DNA from: Psychrobacter sp. FDAARGOS_221
Lineage (GTDB): Bacteria; Pseudomonadota; Gammaproteobacteria; Pseudomonadales; Moraxellaceae
DNA: 64,000 bases
NCBI RefSeq assembly: GCF_002313155.2
Contig: NZ_NWFK02000001.1
Location: 1,364,001-1,428,000, forward strand
Reading direction: 5' to 3'
The stretch's first letter is position 1, and the number at the start of each line of letters is the position of its first letter. Made by a program: the position numbers and the translations under genes. The notes under the pieces are model-generated. The model did not search any database and had not been told where the DNA came from. It saw only the letters and a list, made by a program, of their open reading frames with translations. This document shows, in pieces, positions 46,158 to 55,166 of this stretch.

Positions 46158-47546
46158 ATGAGTATATTCGCGATTTTATTATCTTTAGTATTACTGATCT
46201 ATTTTGCTTACCGAGGCGTTAGTGTTCTAGTACTGGCACCGGTATTAGCGATGTTGGCCATTATCCTAAGTGGTCAAGGCACCCAAGCCCTCGGGTTTTA
46301 TACCCAAGTATTTATGGACGGTGTCGGCGGCTTTACAGTTAAGTATTTTCCGTTATTCATCCTCGGTGCCATTTTTGGTAAGTTAATGGAAGACTCGGGC
46401 TATGCACACAGCATCTCCCATCATATTGTCAATAAATTAGGGCACAATCACGCCTTATTGGCCATCGTACTGGCCTGTTCTTTATTGACCTATGGCGGTG
46501 TCTCAGCATTCGTCGTCACCTTTGCCATCTACCCCATTGCGGCCGCTTTATTTAAGCAAGTTAATATTCCTAAGCGTTTGATACCTGGCGCGATTAGTAT
46601 TGGTGCGTTAACTCTGACCATGACCGCGCTGCCTGGCTCGCCTGCCATTCATAACGCCATTCCTATGCCCTACTTCCAGACCGATGCGTTTGCCGCACCC
46701 GGCTTAGGTCTCATCGCCTCAGTCATAATGTTGGGCGGTGGTATGTGGTGGATGAATCGCCAAGTTCGTCTGGCCAATATCAATAACGAAGGCTATGGCA
46801 ATCATTATCTGAATGAAAAAGAGCTCGATTTAAACGACAAAATACCCAATTTCTGGCTGGCGTTATTTCCCATTATTATCGTGGTAGCCGGTAACTATTT
46901 CTTTTCCAAGCTCATCATCCCGATTTGGAACAACAGCTATTTGGCCGATGAGCAGTTTGGCGGTGTCACGCTCAGCTCAGTGATTGGGATCTGGTCAATT
47001 ATTTTGTCACTGGCCATCGCTTGTTTATTCGTCATCATCTTTAACTTTAAACGTATCAAAAATCTTGCAGACAGCTTAAACAAAGGCGCCACAGGTTCAC
47101 TACTACCTATCTTCAATACCGCATCAGAAGTAGGTTATGGCTCTGTTATCGCAAGCTTGGCGGGCTTTGCCATTATTCAGCACTTCTTTATGGGCATTGC
47201 ACCAGGCAACCCATTAATCTCTGAAGCGATTATGATTAATATCTTGGCCGGTATCACAGGCTCAGCCTCAGGCGGTCTTGGTATTGCTTTGGAGGTCATG
47301 GGTGCTAATTACATGCAATTGGCGCAGGAGTACAACATCGACCCCGAATTGATGCACCGTATTGCATCGCTGGCTTCTGGCGGTCTCGATTCACTGCCAC
47401 ACAATGGCGCCATTATTACCATGCTGACCATCTGTGGCCTGACTCACAAAGAATCATATAAGGATATTTTTGTGACCGCAGTGCTGATTCCAATTGTTAC
47501 CCTGATTGTGATTATTATGCTGGGTACTGTATTCGGATCGTTTTAA
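46158..47546 (+). CDS. GntP-family permease
   Basis: A 462-residue membrane protein with about 12-13 hydrophobic segments, of the gluconate:H+ symporter-related type. Supporting segments are IFGKLMEDSGYAHSISHHIV, LLTYGGVSAFVVTFAIYPIA, ALPGSPAIHNAIPMPYF and LASGGLDSLPHNGAIITML. Members move organic acids, with gluconate, hydroxybutyrate and others as known substrates. Its place between an acyl-CoA ligase and mmsA suggests uptake of isobutyrate, 3-hydroxyisobutyrate or a similar short acid; this is inference. An AAGGA site precedes the ATG. A terminator follows at about 47590. Confidence 0.86.
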   Translation: MSIFAILLSLVLLIYFAYRGVSVLVLAPVLAMLAIILSGQGTQALGFYTQVFMDGVGGFTVKYFPLFILGAIFGKLMEDSGYAHSISHHIVNKLGHNHALLAIVLACSLLTYGGVSAFVVTFAIYPIAAALFKQVNIPKRLIPGAISIGALTLTMTALPGSPAIHNAIPMPYFQTDAFAAPGLGLIASVIMLGGGMWWMNRQVRLANINNEGYGNHYLNEKELDLNDKIPNFWLALFPIIIVVAGNYFFSKLIIPIWNNSYLADEQFGGVTLSSVIGIWSIILSLAIACLFVIIFNFKRIKNLADSLNKGATGSLLPIFNTASEVGYGSVIASLAGFAIIQHFFMGIAPGNPLISEAIMINILAGITGSASGGLGIALEVMGANYMQLAQEYNIDPELMHRIASLASGGLDSLPHNGAIITMLTICGLTHKESYKDIFVTAVLIPIVTLIVIIMLGTVFGSF

Positions 47547-47571
47547 CACGCTAACTTTGACGGTTTAATAT

Positions 47572-47617
47572 TTGACGTTGAATCCTCTAACTACTGAGGT
47601 TCAACGTCTCATTTTTT
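47572..47617 (+). terminator. Rho-independent terminator of the GntP-type gene
   Basis: Arms GACGTTGAA and TTCAACGTC, with an inner CCTC/GAGG stem, enclose a loop of about eight bases; a six-base T run follows within a few bases. Confidence 0.82.
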
Positions 47618-47778
47618 ACAGCTTTTCTCTCAGCTTGTTTCTCTCAGCTACAGTCTAGAGCCTGTGCTGTTATCCGTATTGGTTATAAGCAAAACCATTT
47701 ATTATCAGCACTGATAACCACTAACAATGATAAATAACCTAAAAAATTAACCACTTATTTTTAATTTGGGTCTTGTAA

Positions 47779-47799
47779 AATGATATGTTTTGTATCATT
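47779..47799. promoter_or_regulatory. Candidate operator of the valine-catabolic genes, site 2
   Basis: Arms AATGATA (47779-47785) and TATCATT (47793-47799) flank the spacer TGTTTTG, 173 bases before mmsA. It differs from the site at 43846-43870 by one spacer base, one pair of symmetric arm changes and the outermost base. The IclR regulator at 55167-55925 is the obvious candidate ligand; this is untested. Confidence 0.62.
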
Positions 47800-47972
47800 A
47801 TTATTTACATAGCCAAATATTCAGATATTAGGTTTTCACTATCGTCAAAGAAGCCAGCTACAGTGATAAGCCCAACCCTATAGTGGTTCGTTACTTCACT
47901 AATTAAGGTTTTACTGACTATAAGCTGATATCTAATAATCCCTAACATAGTAAATAAAGATAAGGACATCTT

Positions 47973-49460
47973 ATGCATCACGTAAAACAACTCATTAATG
48001 GACAATTCGTTGAATCAAACACCTCAGAATGGATCGATCTAACCGATCCTGCGACGCAAGAAGTCATTGCCAAAGTTCCACAAACCACAGATGACGAAAT
48101 TAATGAAGCGGTTGCGGCTGCTAAAGAAGCGTTCAAAACTTGGCGCAAAACCCCAATCAGTAAACGTGCTCGCATCTTCTTAACCTATCAAGCCTTAATC
48201 CGTGAACACATGGACGAGTTGGCTGAGCTATTGACAGCTGAGCAAGGCAAAACCATCGCTGACGCCCGTGGTGACGTATTCCGTGGCCTAGAAGTGGTTG
48301 AGCATGCTGCCGGTATTACCAACCTGCAAATCGGTGACTTTGTAGAAAGCGTCGGCACTGGCGTTGATACTTATAGCATCTGGCAACCTCTTGGTGTGTG
48401 TGCCGGTATTACACCATTTAACTTCCCAGCCATGATTCCGCTGTGGATGTTCCCAATGGCAATTGCAACCGGTAACACCTTTGTATTAAAGCCCTCTGAA
48501 CAAGATCCTATGGTCACCATGCGCTTGGTAGAGCTGGCATTAGAAGCTGGTGTCCCTGAAGGTGTATTAAACGTGGTCCATGGCGGCAAGCCAACAGTTG
48601 ATGCCATTTGTGATCACCCAGATATTAAAGCGGTATCTTTTGTTGGTTCAACCAAAGTTGGTAAACACGTCTATCAACGTGCCAGCGAAGCCGGCAAACG
48701 TGTACAGTGTATGATGGGCGCCAAAAACCACGCGGTTATCCTACCGGATGCCAACAAAGAACAAACCCTTAATCAGTTAGCTGGTGCTGCCTTCGGTGCG
48801 GCAGGTCAACGCTGTATGGCGCTATCGGTCGTGGTATTAGTCGGTGAAGCACAAAACTGGATTGATGAAATCAAAGCCAAAGCAGAAGGCTTAGTAGTTG
48901 CTGCCGGTAAAGATGACAAAGACTTAGGTCCACTAATCAGCCCACAAGCCAAAGCACGTGTTGAGCATCTGATTCAAACCGGTGTCGATGAAGGCGCTGA
49001 CTTATTATTAGATGGTCGTGGTATTGTGGTTGACGGCTATGAGAAAGGTAACTTCGTTGGCCCAACTATCTTTGATAATGTGACCACTGATATGCAGATT
49101 TATAGCCAAGAAATCTTTGGTCCTGTGCTGTGTATCATGCGTGCTGACTCACTTGATGACGCGATTGAAATTATCAACGCCAATCCAAATGGTAACGGTA
49201 CTGCTATCTTTACTCAGTCTGGTGCTGCAGCGCATAAATTCCAGCAAGACATTGACGTGGGTCAAGTGGGTATTAACTTACCGATTCCTGTGCCATTACC
49301 AATGTTCTCTTTCTCAGGCTCACGCGCCAGTAAGCTGGGCGACTTAGGTCCTTACGGCAAGCAAGCGGTACAGTTCTATACTCAGACCAAGACTGTGACT
49401 GCACGTTGGTTTGATGATGAAGCCAGCAAAGGTAAAGTAAACACTACCATTTCGATGTAG
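47973..49460 (+). CDS. mmsA: CoA-acylating methylmalonate-semialdehyde dehydrogenase
   Basis: Converts (S)-methylmalonate semialdehyde plus CoA and NAD+ to propionyl-CoA, ending the distal valine pathway. Aldehyde dehydrogenase fold, 495 residues. C281 lies in [13 protein letters not shown]. The MmsA-type features are [40 protein letters not shown] and [15 protein letters not shown], in which the usual catalytic-loop Glu of other ALDHs is replaced. An AAGGA site precedes the ATG. It appears to head a transcription unit that continues to mmsB. Confidence 0.95.
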   Translation: MHHVKQLINGQFVESNTSEWIDLTDPATQEVIAKVPQTTDDEINEAVAAAKEAFKTWRKTPISKRARIFLTYQALIREHMDELAELLTAEQGKTIADARGDVFRGLEVVEHAAGITNLQIGDFVESVGTGVDTYSIWQPLGVCAGITPFNFPAMIPLWMFPMAIATGNTFVLKPSEQDPMVTMRLVELALEAGVPEGVLNVVHGGKPTVDAICDHPDIKAVSFVGSTKVGKHVYQRASEAGKRVQCMMGAKNHAVILPDANKEQTLNQLAGAAFGAAGQRCMALSVVVLVGEAQNWIDEIKAKAEGLVVAAGKDDKDLGPLISPQAKARVEHLIQTGVDEGADLLLDGRGIVVDGYEKGNFVGPTIFDNVTTDMQIYSQEIFGPVLCIMRADSLDDAIEIINANPNGNGTAIFTQSGAAAHKFQQDIDVGQVGINLPIPVPLPMFSFSGSRASKLGDLGPYGKQAVQFYTQTKTVTARWFDDEASKGKVNTTISM

Positions 49461-49505
49461 AGTGGTTTCGTTAATTTAGGTAAAGCAATCTCTTTGTTTT
49501 AGCCA

Positions 49506-49560
49506 TCCCTATCTTAATGACGATTATGACGCTAATAAACGTAAGATTAAGATAGGGAGG
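49506..49560 (+). promoter_or_regulatory. Hairpin masking the ribosome site of the EamA gene
   Basis: Arms TCCCTATCTTAAT (49506-49518) and ATTAAGATAGGGA (49546-49558) pair perfectly around a 27-base loop. The right arm covers most of the AGGGAGG ribosome site (49554-49560) that serves the TTG start at 49569. There is no T run after it, so it is not a standard terminator. It could lower or regulate translation of the transporter within the operon. Confidence 0.55.
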
Positions 49561-49568
49561 CATAACCA

Positions 49569-50525
49569 TTGAAAGCGCTTATTGCCTCTTTTTTATTTAT
49601 ATTTTTATATGGATCGGGATTTGTAGCGACCCAATATGGTCTTCCCTACGTTGATCCCGTTTCATTTTTAGTGATTCGATTTGCCATTACCGCCTGTTTG
49701 ATGGGCACTTTGTGTCTAGTTATTAGACCGAAGTTAGCTGGCTCTAAGCTGACAACATCTAAATCAGCGGGCTCTCAGGATACTGCTGGTTCAGATACCA
49801 TCAAAGATTTGATGCATACCTTTATCGCAGGCGCCCTGATGGTTGGTTTGTTTTCACTGGGTGTGTTTTTGGCAATTGATTATGGTCTGTCCGCCTCAAC
49901 GACCGCTTTGGTGATTTCGTTTCAGCCGTTAGTGGCCAGTGTAATGGCTCAGATATTCTTTAAGGCCAAAGTATCGATTGCACAATGGATAGGCTTAATC
50001 ATTGGTTTAATTGGCGTCTTGTTTATTGTGTTTTGGGGATTAAAAACTCCAAATATAATCGGTCTGTTGCTGGCAGGTTTGGGATTGCTAGGTGTGGCTT
50101 GCGGCAGTGTTTATCAAAAGCACTTTTGTGCCGACATGCACTTAGTATTTGGTGGATTCATACAGTCTTGTGCCGCTTGTATTCTATGCGCACTGGTGTG
50201 GCCACTTTATGGAGCTCACTTTATTGAATGGACACCTGAGTTTATATTTTCACTACTGTGGATGGCCATTGCGGTCTCAATCGGCGGGGTAAATATGCTC
50301 TATATTTTGATACGTCAGCTATCAATCAGCAAAGTATCGACTTTATTTTATTTAATTCCCATTGCAGCCTTGGTATTATCATTGATATTCTTAGAAGGCC
50401 ATATTTACAAAGTACAGGGCATTGGCATTATACTGATATCTTTGTCCATATATTTAGTGGCTCGCTACGACCAACGATCTATTCAAGCCGCTATTGAAAC
50501 TGAAAAAGCCAAACAAATTGTATAA
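49569..50525 (+). CDS. EamA/DMT-superfamily transporter
   Basis: A 318-residue membrane protein with ten predicted helices in two EamA repeats. Examples are FLYGSGFVATQYGLPYVDPV at the start, ASTTALVISFQPLVASVMAQ at the end of the first repeat and SKVSTLFYLIPIAALVLSLI in the second. The start is TTG at 49569, preceded by a strong AGGGAGG site. Such carriers usually export metabolites or amino acids. Located inside the valine-catabolic cluster, it may relieve accumulation of pathway acids or amino acids, but the substrate is unknown. The gene could alternatively have been inserted into the operon without a linked role. Confidence 0.85.
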   Translation: MKALIASFLFIFLYGSGFVATQYGLPYVDPVSFLVIRFAITACLMGTLCLVIRPKLAGSKLTTSKSAGSQDTAGSDTIKDLMHTFIAGALMVGLFSLGVFLAIDYGLSASTTALVISFQPLVASVMAQIFFKAKVSIAQWIGLIIGLIGVLFIVFWGLKTPNIIGLLLAGLGLLGVACGSVYQKHFCADMHLVFGGFIQSCAACILCALVWPLYGAHFIEWTPEFIFSLLWMAIAVSIGGVNMLYILIRQLSISKVSTLFYLIPIAALVLSLIFLEGHIYKVQGIGIILISLSIYLVARYDQRSIQAAIETEKAKQIV

Positions 50526-50615
50526 GCTTTAATCAGCACACATTTGACAAAGGATATGTCTCATAGACGACCGTCTGTATTCGAAGACTGTCTGTATTTA
50601 AAGGAATAACATACT

Positions 50616-51782
50616 ATGGATTTTGCATTAACCGATGATCAGTTGGCTTACCAAAAAATGGCACGCCAATTTGCACAAAAGGAATTGAAACCCAACGCCG
50701 CTGAGTGGGATAGAAACAGCCACTTTCCAATCGATGTCATCAAAAAAACAGGTGAGTTGGGCTTTTTAGGCCTATACACCAATCCAGACTATGACGGTCT
50801 TGGTTTACCCCGTCTTGATTCAGCCATTGTGTTTGAAGAATTGGCTTGGGGTGACACCGCCGTTGCCGCCTATATCAGTATTCACAATATGGTCGCTTGG
50901 ATGATCGGCGAATTTGCCACCGATGAGGTGCGTAGCGATATCGTACCAAAACTGGTCAGTGGTGAGTATTTAGGCAGCTACTGCTTAACTGAACCCAATG
51001 CCGGCTCTGACGCAGGCTCTTTGACCACCAAAGCCATCAAACAAGACGGCGAAGATTATTATCTGCTTAATGGCGAAAAAACCTTTATCTCAGGCGCCGG
51101 CTCGACCGATATTCTAGTGGTTATGGCACGCACTGGTGGCGCAGGCCCTAAAGGTGTCTCTGCACTGGTTGTCGATGCGCACAGCGACGGCATCAGCTAC
51201 GGTAAAAATGAGCACAAAATGGGCTGGAAAGCACAGCCAACCCGCACCATTCATTTCAAAGACGTCAAAGTGCCTGCCAAAAACTTGCTTGGCAATGAGG
51301 GCGAAGGCTTTAAGTTTGCCATGAAAGGCCTTGATGGCGGCCGTATCAATATCGGTGTCTGTGCCGTTGGTACCGCTCAAGCTGCGTTAGAAACTGCACT
51401 GGCGTATGTCCAAGAGCGTAAGCAGTTTGGTAGCGCCATCGCTGAGCTACAGTCAGTACAGTTTAAGCTGGCTGATATGCTGACCCAAACCGTTGCTGCC
51501 CGCCAAATGTTATACCTTGCTGCCAGCAAAGTGGATGCCAACGATCCCAATGCCACTACCTACTGCGCGATGGCCAAGCGCTTATCAACCGATTTAAGTT
51601 TTGATGTCGCCAACCAAGCATTACAACTGCATGGGGGCTATGGCTATCTCAATGAATATCCGCTTGAGCGCCATGTGCGTGACTTGCGAGTGCATCAGAT
51701 TTTGGAAGGCACCAACGAGATTATGCGCGTCATTGTGTCACGTAAGATGATGAGTGACCACGCACTAGATAGCTTACGTTAA
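50616..51782 (+). CDS. Acyl-CoA dehydrogenase, probably isobutyryl-CoA specific
   Basis: FAD enzyme that would oxidise isobutyryl-CoA to methacrylyl-CoA. The family signatures are LTEPNAGSDAGSLTTKA, ALDGGRINIG-type (GLDGGRINIGVCAVG), QFGSAIAELQSVQFKLADM and the C-terminal catalytic E364 in QILEGTNEIMRVIVSR. The 388-residue length is that of short-chain enzymes. Substrate choice follows from its place between mmsA and the hydratase, hydrolase and mmsB genes. An AAGGA site is present. 2-Methylbutyryl-CoA is a possible alternative substrate. Confidence 0.93.
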   Translation: MDFALTDDQLAYQKMARQFAQKELKPNAAEWDRNSHFPIDVIKKTGELGFLGLYTNPDYDGLGLPRLDSAIVFEELAWGDTAVAAYISIHNMVAWMIGEFATDEVRSDIVPKLVSGEYLGSYCLTEPNAGSDAGSLTTKAIKQDGEDYYLLNGEKTFISGAGSTDILVVMARTGGAGPKGVSALVVDAHSDGISYGKNEHKMGWKAQPTRTIHFKDVKVPAKNLLGNEGEGFKFAMKGLDGGRINIGVCAVGTAQAALETALAYVQERKQFGSAIAELQSVQFKLADMLTQTVAARQMLYLAASKVDANDPNATTYCAMAKRLSTDLSFDVANQALQLHGGYGYLNEYPLERHVRDLRVHQILEGTNEIMRVIVSRKMMSDHALDSLR

Positions 51783-51870
51783 ACTGCTTACGTTAATAGT
51801 CGTCAGCAATTTATAACCGTACTAGATAATAGTTAACAACCCATTAGCATAAAAAATAAATAGGGACATT

Positions 51871-52653
51871 ATGAGCAACTACACCAACCTAGATCTTAAT
51901 ATTGATGGACACGTCGCAACCTTAACGCTTAACAATCCTCCAGCACATACCTGGACCTTAGAGAGTCTAAACGCTCTAAAACAATTGGTCGCCGATTTAA
52001 ATGACAATGACTCAGTATATGCACTTGTCATTCATGGCGACGGTGAAAAATTCTTCTCAGCCGGTGCTGATCTCAATACCTTTGCTGATGGTGATAAAGG
52101 CAATGCTATTTCGATGGCCGTTGCGTTTGGTGAAGCCTTTGAAGCCCTATCCAATTACCGCGGCGTTAGTATCGCAGCCATTAACGGCTATGCCATGGGC
52201 GGCGGCTTAGAAACGGCCCTAGCCTGTGACATTCGCATTGCTGAAGAGCATGCAATAATGGCGCTACCAGAAGCCAGTGTCGGTCTGCTACCGTGTGCTG
52301 GCGGTACCCAAAACCTACCTTGGCTAGTCGGTGAAGGCTGGGCGAAGCGTATGGTACTGTGCGGTGAACGTGTTGATGCCGAAACTGCGCTACGCATTGG
52401 CCTAGTTGAAGAAGTGGTTGCCAAAGGTGAGGGCTTAAACACGGCGGTTGAGCTTGCTAAAAAAGTCGCAAGACAATCACCAGTTGCCGTCACTTCTTCA
52501 AAACAATTGATTCAAGCTGCCAGACAGCAAGCGCCTGCTTATAATCTAATCAATGAGCGTGAAGCCTTTGTGAAGCTGTTTGACACTGCCGATCAAACCG
52601 AAGGGGTTAATGCATTCTTAGAAAAGCGTAAACCAACTTGGACCAACAAATAA
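51871..52653 (+). CDS. Enoyl-CoA hydratase/isomerase family protein
   Basis: A 260-residue crotonase-fold enzyme. The oxyanion-hole segments are FSAGADLNTFADGD near residue 64 and INGYAMGGGLETALACDIRI near 104, followed by ALPEASVGLLPCAGG with the catalytic Glu region. In this cluster the expected reaction is hydration of methacrylyl-CoA to 3-hydroxyisobutyryl-CoA. It resembles generic hydratases more than a dedicated type, so broader short-chain use is possible. An AGGGA site precedes the ATG; the gap to the next gene is under 100 bases. Confidence 0.92.
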   Translation: MSNYTNLDLNIDGHVATLTLNNPPAHTWTLESLNALKQLVADLNDNDSVYALVIHGDGEKFFSAGADLNTFADGDKGNAISMAVAFGEAFEALSNYRGVSIAAINGYAMGGGLETALACDIRIAEEHAIMALPEASVGLLPCAGGTQNLPWLVGEGWAKRMVLCGERVDAETALRIGLVEEVVAKGEGLNTAVELAKKVARQSPVAVTSSKQLIQAARQQAPAYNLINEREAFVKLFDTADQTEGVNAFLEKRKPTWTNK

Positions 52654-52747
52654 GCCTAATCATTCTACAAAAAGATAAGCCAATAAAAACGTCTCAGTAA
52701 AGACAGTGTAATAAGCAGCATAACTATCAGGGAAAAGGGATTTTCAA

Positions 52748-53974
52748 ATGCAACATTCAGACAATGCGCCGGTATTATTTGCCACCCATAGCACCAACTC
52801 AGGGCATGTGATTGGTGAGATGACGCTAAATGCACCAAAGTCACTCAACGCTTTAAGCGTTGATATGTGTCAGCTTATGAGTGAGCAGCTGACACAGTGG
52901 CAAAATGACGACAAAGTCATGGCTGTCTTGCTACGTGGCTCAGGTGATAAAGCATTCTGTGCCGGTGGTGATATTCGTAAGCTGTATGACAGTATGCTCG
53001 ATAATCCGCCGCTGCCTAATCCTTATGCGACTGATTTTTTCGGTAGCGAATATGCGCTATATCGACAAATGCATTTTTATAACAAGCCAATCATCTTATG
53101 GGGCAACGGTATCATCATGGGCGGCGGCATGGGACTGATGGCCGCTTGTAGCCATCGCGTCGTGACTGAAACCACTAAGTTTGCCATGCCTGAGATTAGC
53201 ATTGGCCTCTTCCCTGATGCCTCTGGCAGTTGGTTTTTGCAGCGCATGCCAGCACACACCGGCTTATTCTTAGGTCTAACTGGTGCGCTGTGTAATGCCA
53301 GTGATGCTCAATTTGCAAGTCTTGCTGAATACGCCCTGCCTAGTGATGGTTATCAAAATCTCATCGATGCCTTGGCTCAGGCTGATTGGCAAAACAGCTC
53401 TAGCAAAGACGCTGACGGTTTAACCAGTGACGCCCGTCATATCACCAGTCAATGCTTAGCGACCCTGTCACAAAATACAGCAGTTGAATTAAAGCCAAGC
53501 AAACTTGCGCAGCACTGGCAAACCATCAAAGCATTAATGGTCAGTGGCGGGTTGCAACACATTGATGCGCTACTACACGACGATGACGCCATCGCCAAGC
53601 TTGACTCCCAGTTTGCAGAAGACAAATGGACGCAGCGTGCTTTGGCAACCTATCGTGCCGGCTGCCCAGTAACTGCTGCATTGACCTACGAGCTGTACCA
53701 TAAAGTCAAAGACTTATCATTAGAACAAATCTTATATCTTGAAGCCAATGTGGCCGTACACTGTGCGGACAATCCAGACTTTAGAGAAGGCGTTCGCGCA
53801 CTACTCATTGATAAAGATAAAAACCCAAGCTGGTCACGCAGCTTACAAGACTGCTTGAGTGATGAGGGTCGCGCCTATATTGCCAACCACTTTAATAACC
53901 CTTACCCAGACGGCGAACACATATTCGCTGACTGGCTTGGTGAACAAGCACTGGGCGCACAAGCGGTCAGATAA
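52748..53974 (+). CDS. 3-Hydroxyisobutyryl-CoA hydrolase (crotonase family)
   Basis: Frees 3-hydroxyisobutyrate from CoA, the unusual thioesterase step of valine breakdown that limits toxic methacrylyl-CoA. The protein has 408 residues, far longer than hydratases. The HIBCH-type segments are clear: FCAGGDIRKLYDSM, GNGIIMGGGMGLMAACSHRV and FAMPEISIGLFPDASGSWFL, and the C-terminal domain ends in FREGVRALLIDKDKNPSWSR. This distinguishes it from the hydratase just upstream. It is followed 109 bases later by mmsB. Confidence 0.93.
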   Translation: MQHSDNAPVLFATHSTNSGHVIGEMTLNAPKSLNALSVDMCQLMSEQLTQWQNDDKVMAVLLRGSGDKAFCAGGDIRKLYDSMLDNPPLPNPYATDFFGSEYALYRQMHFYNKPIILWGNGIIMGGGMGLMAACSHRVVTETTKFAMPEISIGLFPDASGSWFLQRMPAHTGLFLGLTGALCNASDAQFASLAEYALPSDGYQNLIDALAQADWQNSSSKDADGLTSDARHITSQCLATLSQNTAVELKPSKLAQHWQTIKALMVSGGLQHIDALLHDDDAIAKLDSQFAEDKWTQRALATYRAGCPVTAALTYELYHKVKDLSLEQILYLEANVAVHCADNPDFREGVRALLIDKDKNPSWSRSLQDCLSDEGRAYIANHFNNPYPDGEHIFADWLGEQALGAQAVR

Positions 53975-54082
53975 AACATAAGCAATTAATAGATAGATTT
54001 GATTGCTTTAGCAAAAGCATCCTATTAATTGAGCAACTTAAATATTTGAATACATCAAAAAAATACATCAAGGAGTGATGAT

Positions 54083-55024
54083 ATGAGCAGCAACACAAAC
54101 GACAGAAATATTGCCTTTATTGGACTGGGTAACATGGGCGGCCCAATGGCCAAAAACCTAGTCGAAGGCGGCTATAATGTCACCGTATTTGACCTATCCG
54201 ATGCGGCGCAACAACAGCTGGCACAAACCGGCGCTAAGACCTCTACCTCGCCTAAAGAAGCGGTAGAAAATGCGGATGTGGTAATCACCATGTTACCGGC
54301 AGGCAAGCACGTAAAAAGTGTGTATTTAGGTGATGCCGATGCCACTGAATTGACGGCTGATGGCTTGTTATCGCACTTACCAAGCGGCACCTTAATTATT
54401 GACAGCAGTACCATTGCCGCCGCCGATGCCCGATTGGTCGCTGCTGCCGCACAAGACAAAGGCCTTGAGATTATTGATGCACCAGTTTCCGGTGGTACAG
54501 CCGGCGCTGAAGCTGGGACACTAACCTTCATTGTTGGCGGCAATGCTTCAGCTTATAACCGTGCCAAACCAATGCTGCAAGTGATGGGCAAAAACATCTT
54601 CCACGCTGGCGATAATGGTGCCGGTCAGGTTGCTAAGATTTGTAACAACATGCTGCTAGGCATCTTAATGACAGGCACTGCTGAAGCCATTAACCTAGGC
54701 GTCAAAAATGGCTTAGACGCCGGTGTCTTGTCAGAAATTATGCTCCAAAGCTCAGGCTGTAACTGGACCCTTGAAGTGTATAACCCATACCCAGGCATTC
54801 AAGAAAAAGTGCCTGCCAGTCGCGGCTATACTGGCGGCTTTATGACTCAGCACATGCATAAAGATCTGCATTTGGCACTACAAACCGCTGAAGATTCTGG
54901 CGCCAAAGTACCGATGGGTACACAAGCGACTAACCTATATGATGGTCACAATGAGCAGTATAATGACAAAGACTTCTCAAGCATCATGGGCTACTTTGAC
55001 GACAGCGTGTTAAAAGACGTATAG
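54083..55024 (+). CDS. mmsB: 3-Hydroxyisobutyrate dehydrogenase
   Basis: NAD-dependent oxidation of 3-hydroxyisobutyrate to methylmalonate semialdehyde, which MmsA then uses. The 313-residue protein has the beta-hydroxyacid dehydrogenase pattern: FIGLGNMGGPMAKNLVEGG (Rossmann), IDAPVSGGTAGAEAGTLTF for substrate binding and the catalytic Lys in GQVAKICNNMLLGI. AAGGAG lies just before the ATG. A terminator follows, closing the cluster. Confidence 0.95.
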   Translation: MSSNTNDRNIAFIGLGNMGGPMAKNLVEGGYNVTVFDLSDAAQQQLAQTGAKTSTSPKEAVENADVVITMLPAGKHVKSVYLGDADATELTADGLLSHLPSGTLIIDSSTIAAADARLVAAAAQDKGLEIIDAPVSGGTAGAEAGTLTFIVGGNASAYNRAKPMLQVMGKNIFHAGDNGAGQVAKICNNMLLGILMTGTAEAINLGVKNGLDAGVLSEIMLQSSGCNWTLEVYNPYPGIQEKVPASRGYTGGFMTQHMHKDLHLALQTAEDSGAKVPMGTQATNLYDGHNEQYNDKDFSSIMGYFDDSVLKDV

Positions 55025-55081
55025 CCTTAAAAGACAGTTTCTTGGCGGTTTAAAACTAAAAGCTACGTCAATAATATGCTA

Positions 55082-55122
55082 ATAAAAAAATACCGCAAGC
55101 ATCACTTGCGGTGTTTTTTTGT
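55082..55122. terminator. Bidirectional terminator between mmsB and the IclR gene
   Basis: Arms TACCGCAAG and CTTGCGGTG, with a loop CATCA, are flanked by A and T runs. It serves two convergent genes. Confidence 0.92.
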
Positions 55123-55166
55123 CTTTTAAATCAGTATGTGATTAGTGCTTTTCTTTTATGCAAAGT

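Larger units (their letters stand above)
47547..47972. other. Upstream region of mmsA
   Basis: 426 bases holding the terminator of the permease gene near the left end and the second copy of the candidate operator at 47779-47799. A new transcript for the mmsA cluster should therefore start here. No gene is seen. Confidence 0.6.

Noticed and set aside
47805..48005. A 66-codon minus-strand frame ahead of mmsA
   Set aside because: It overlaps the mmsA start and control region and shows no family signature.
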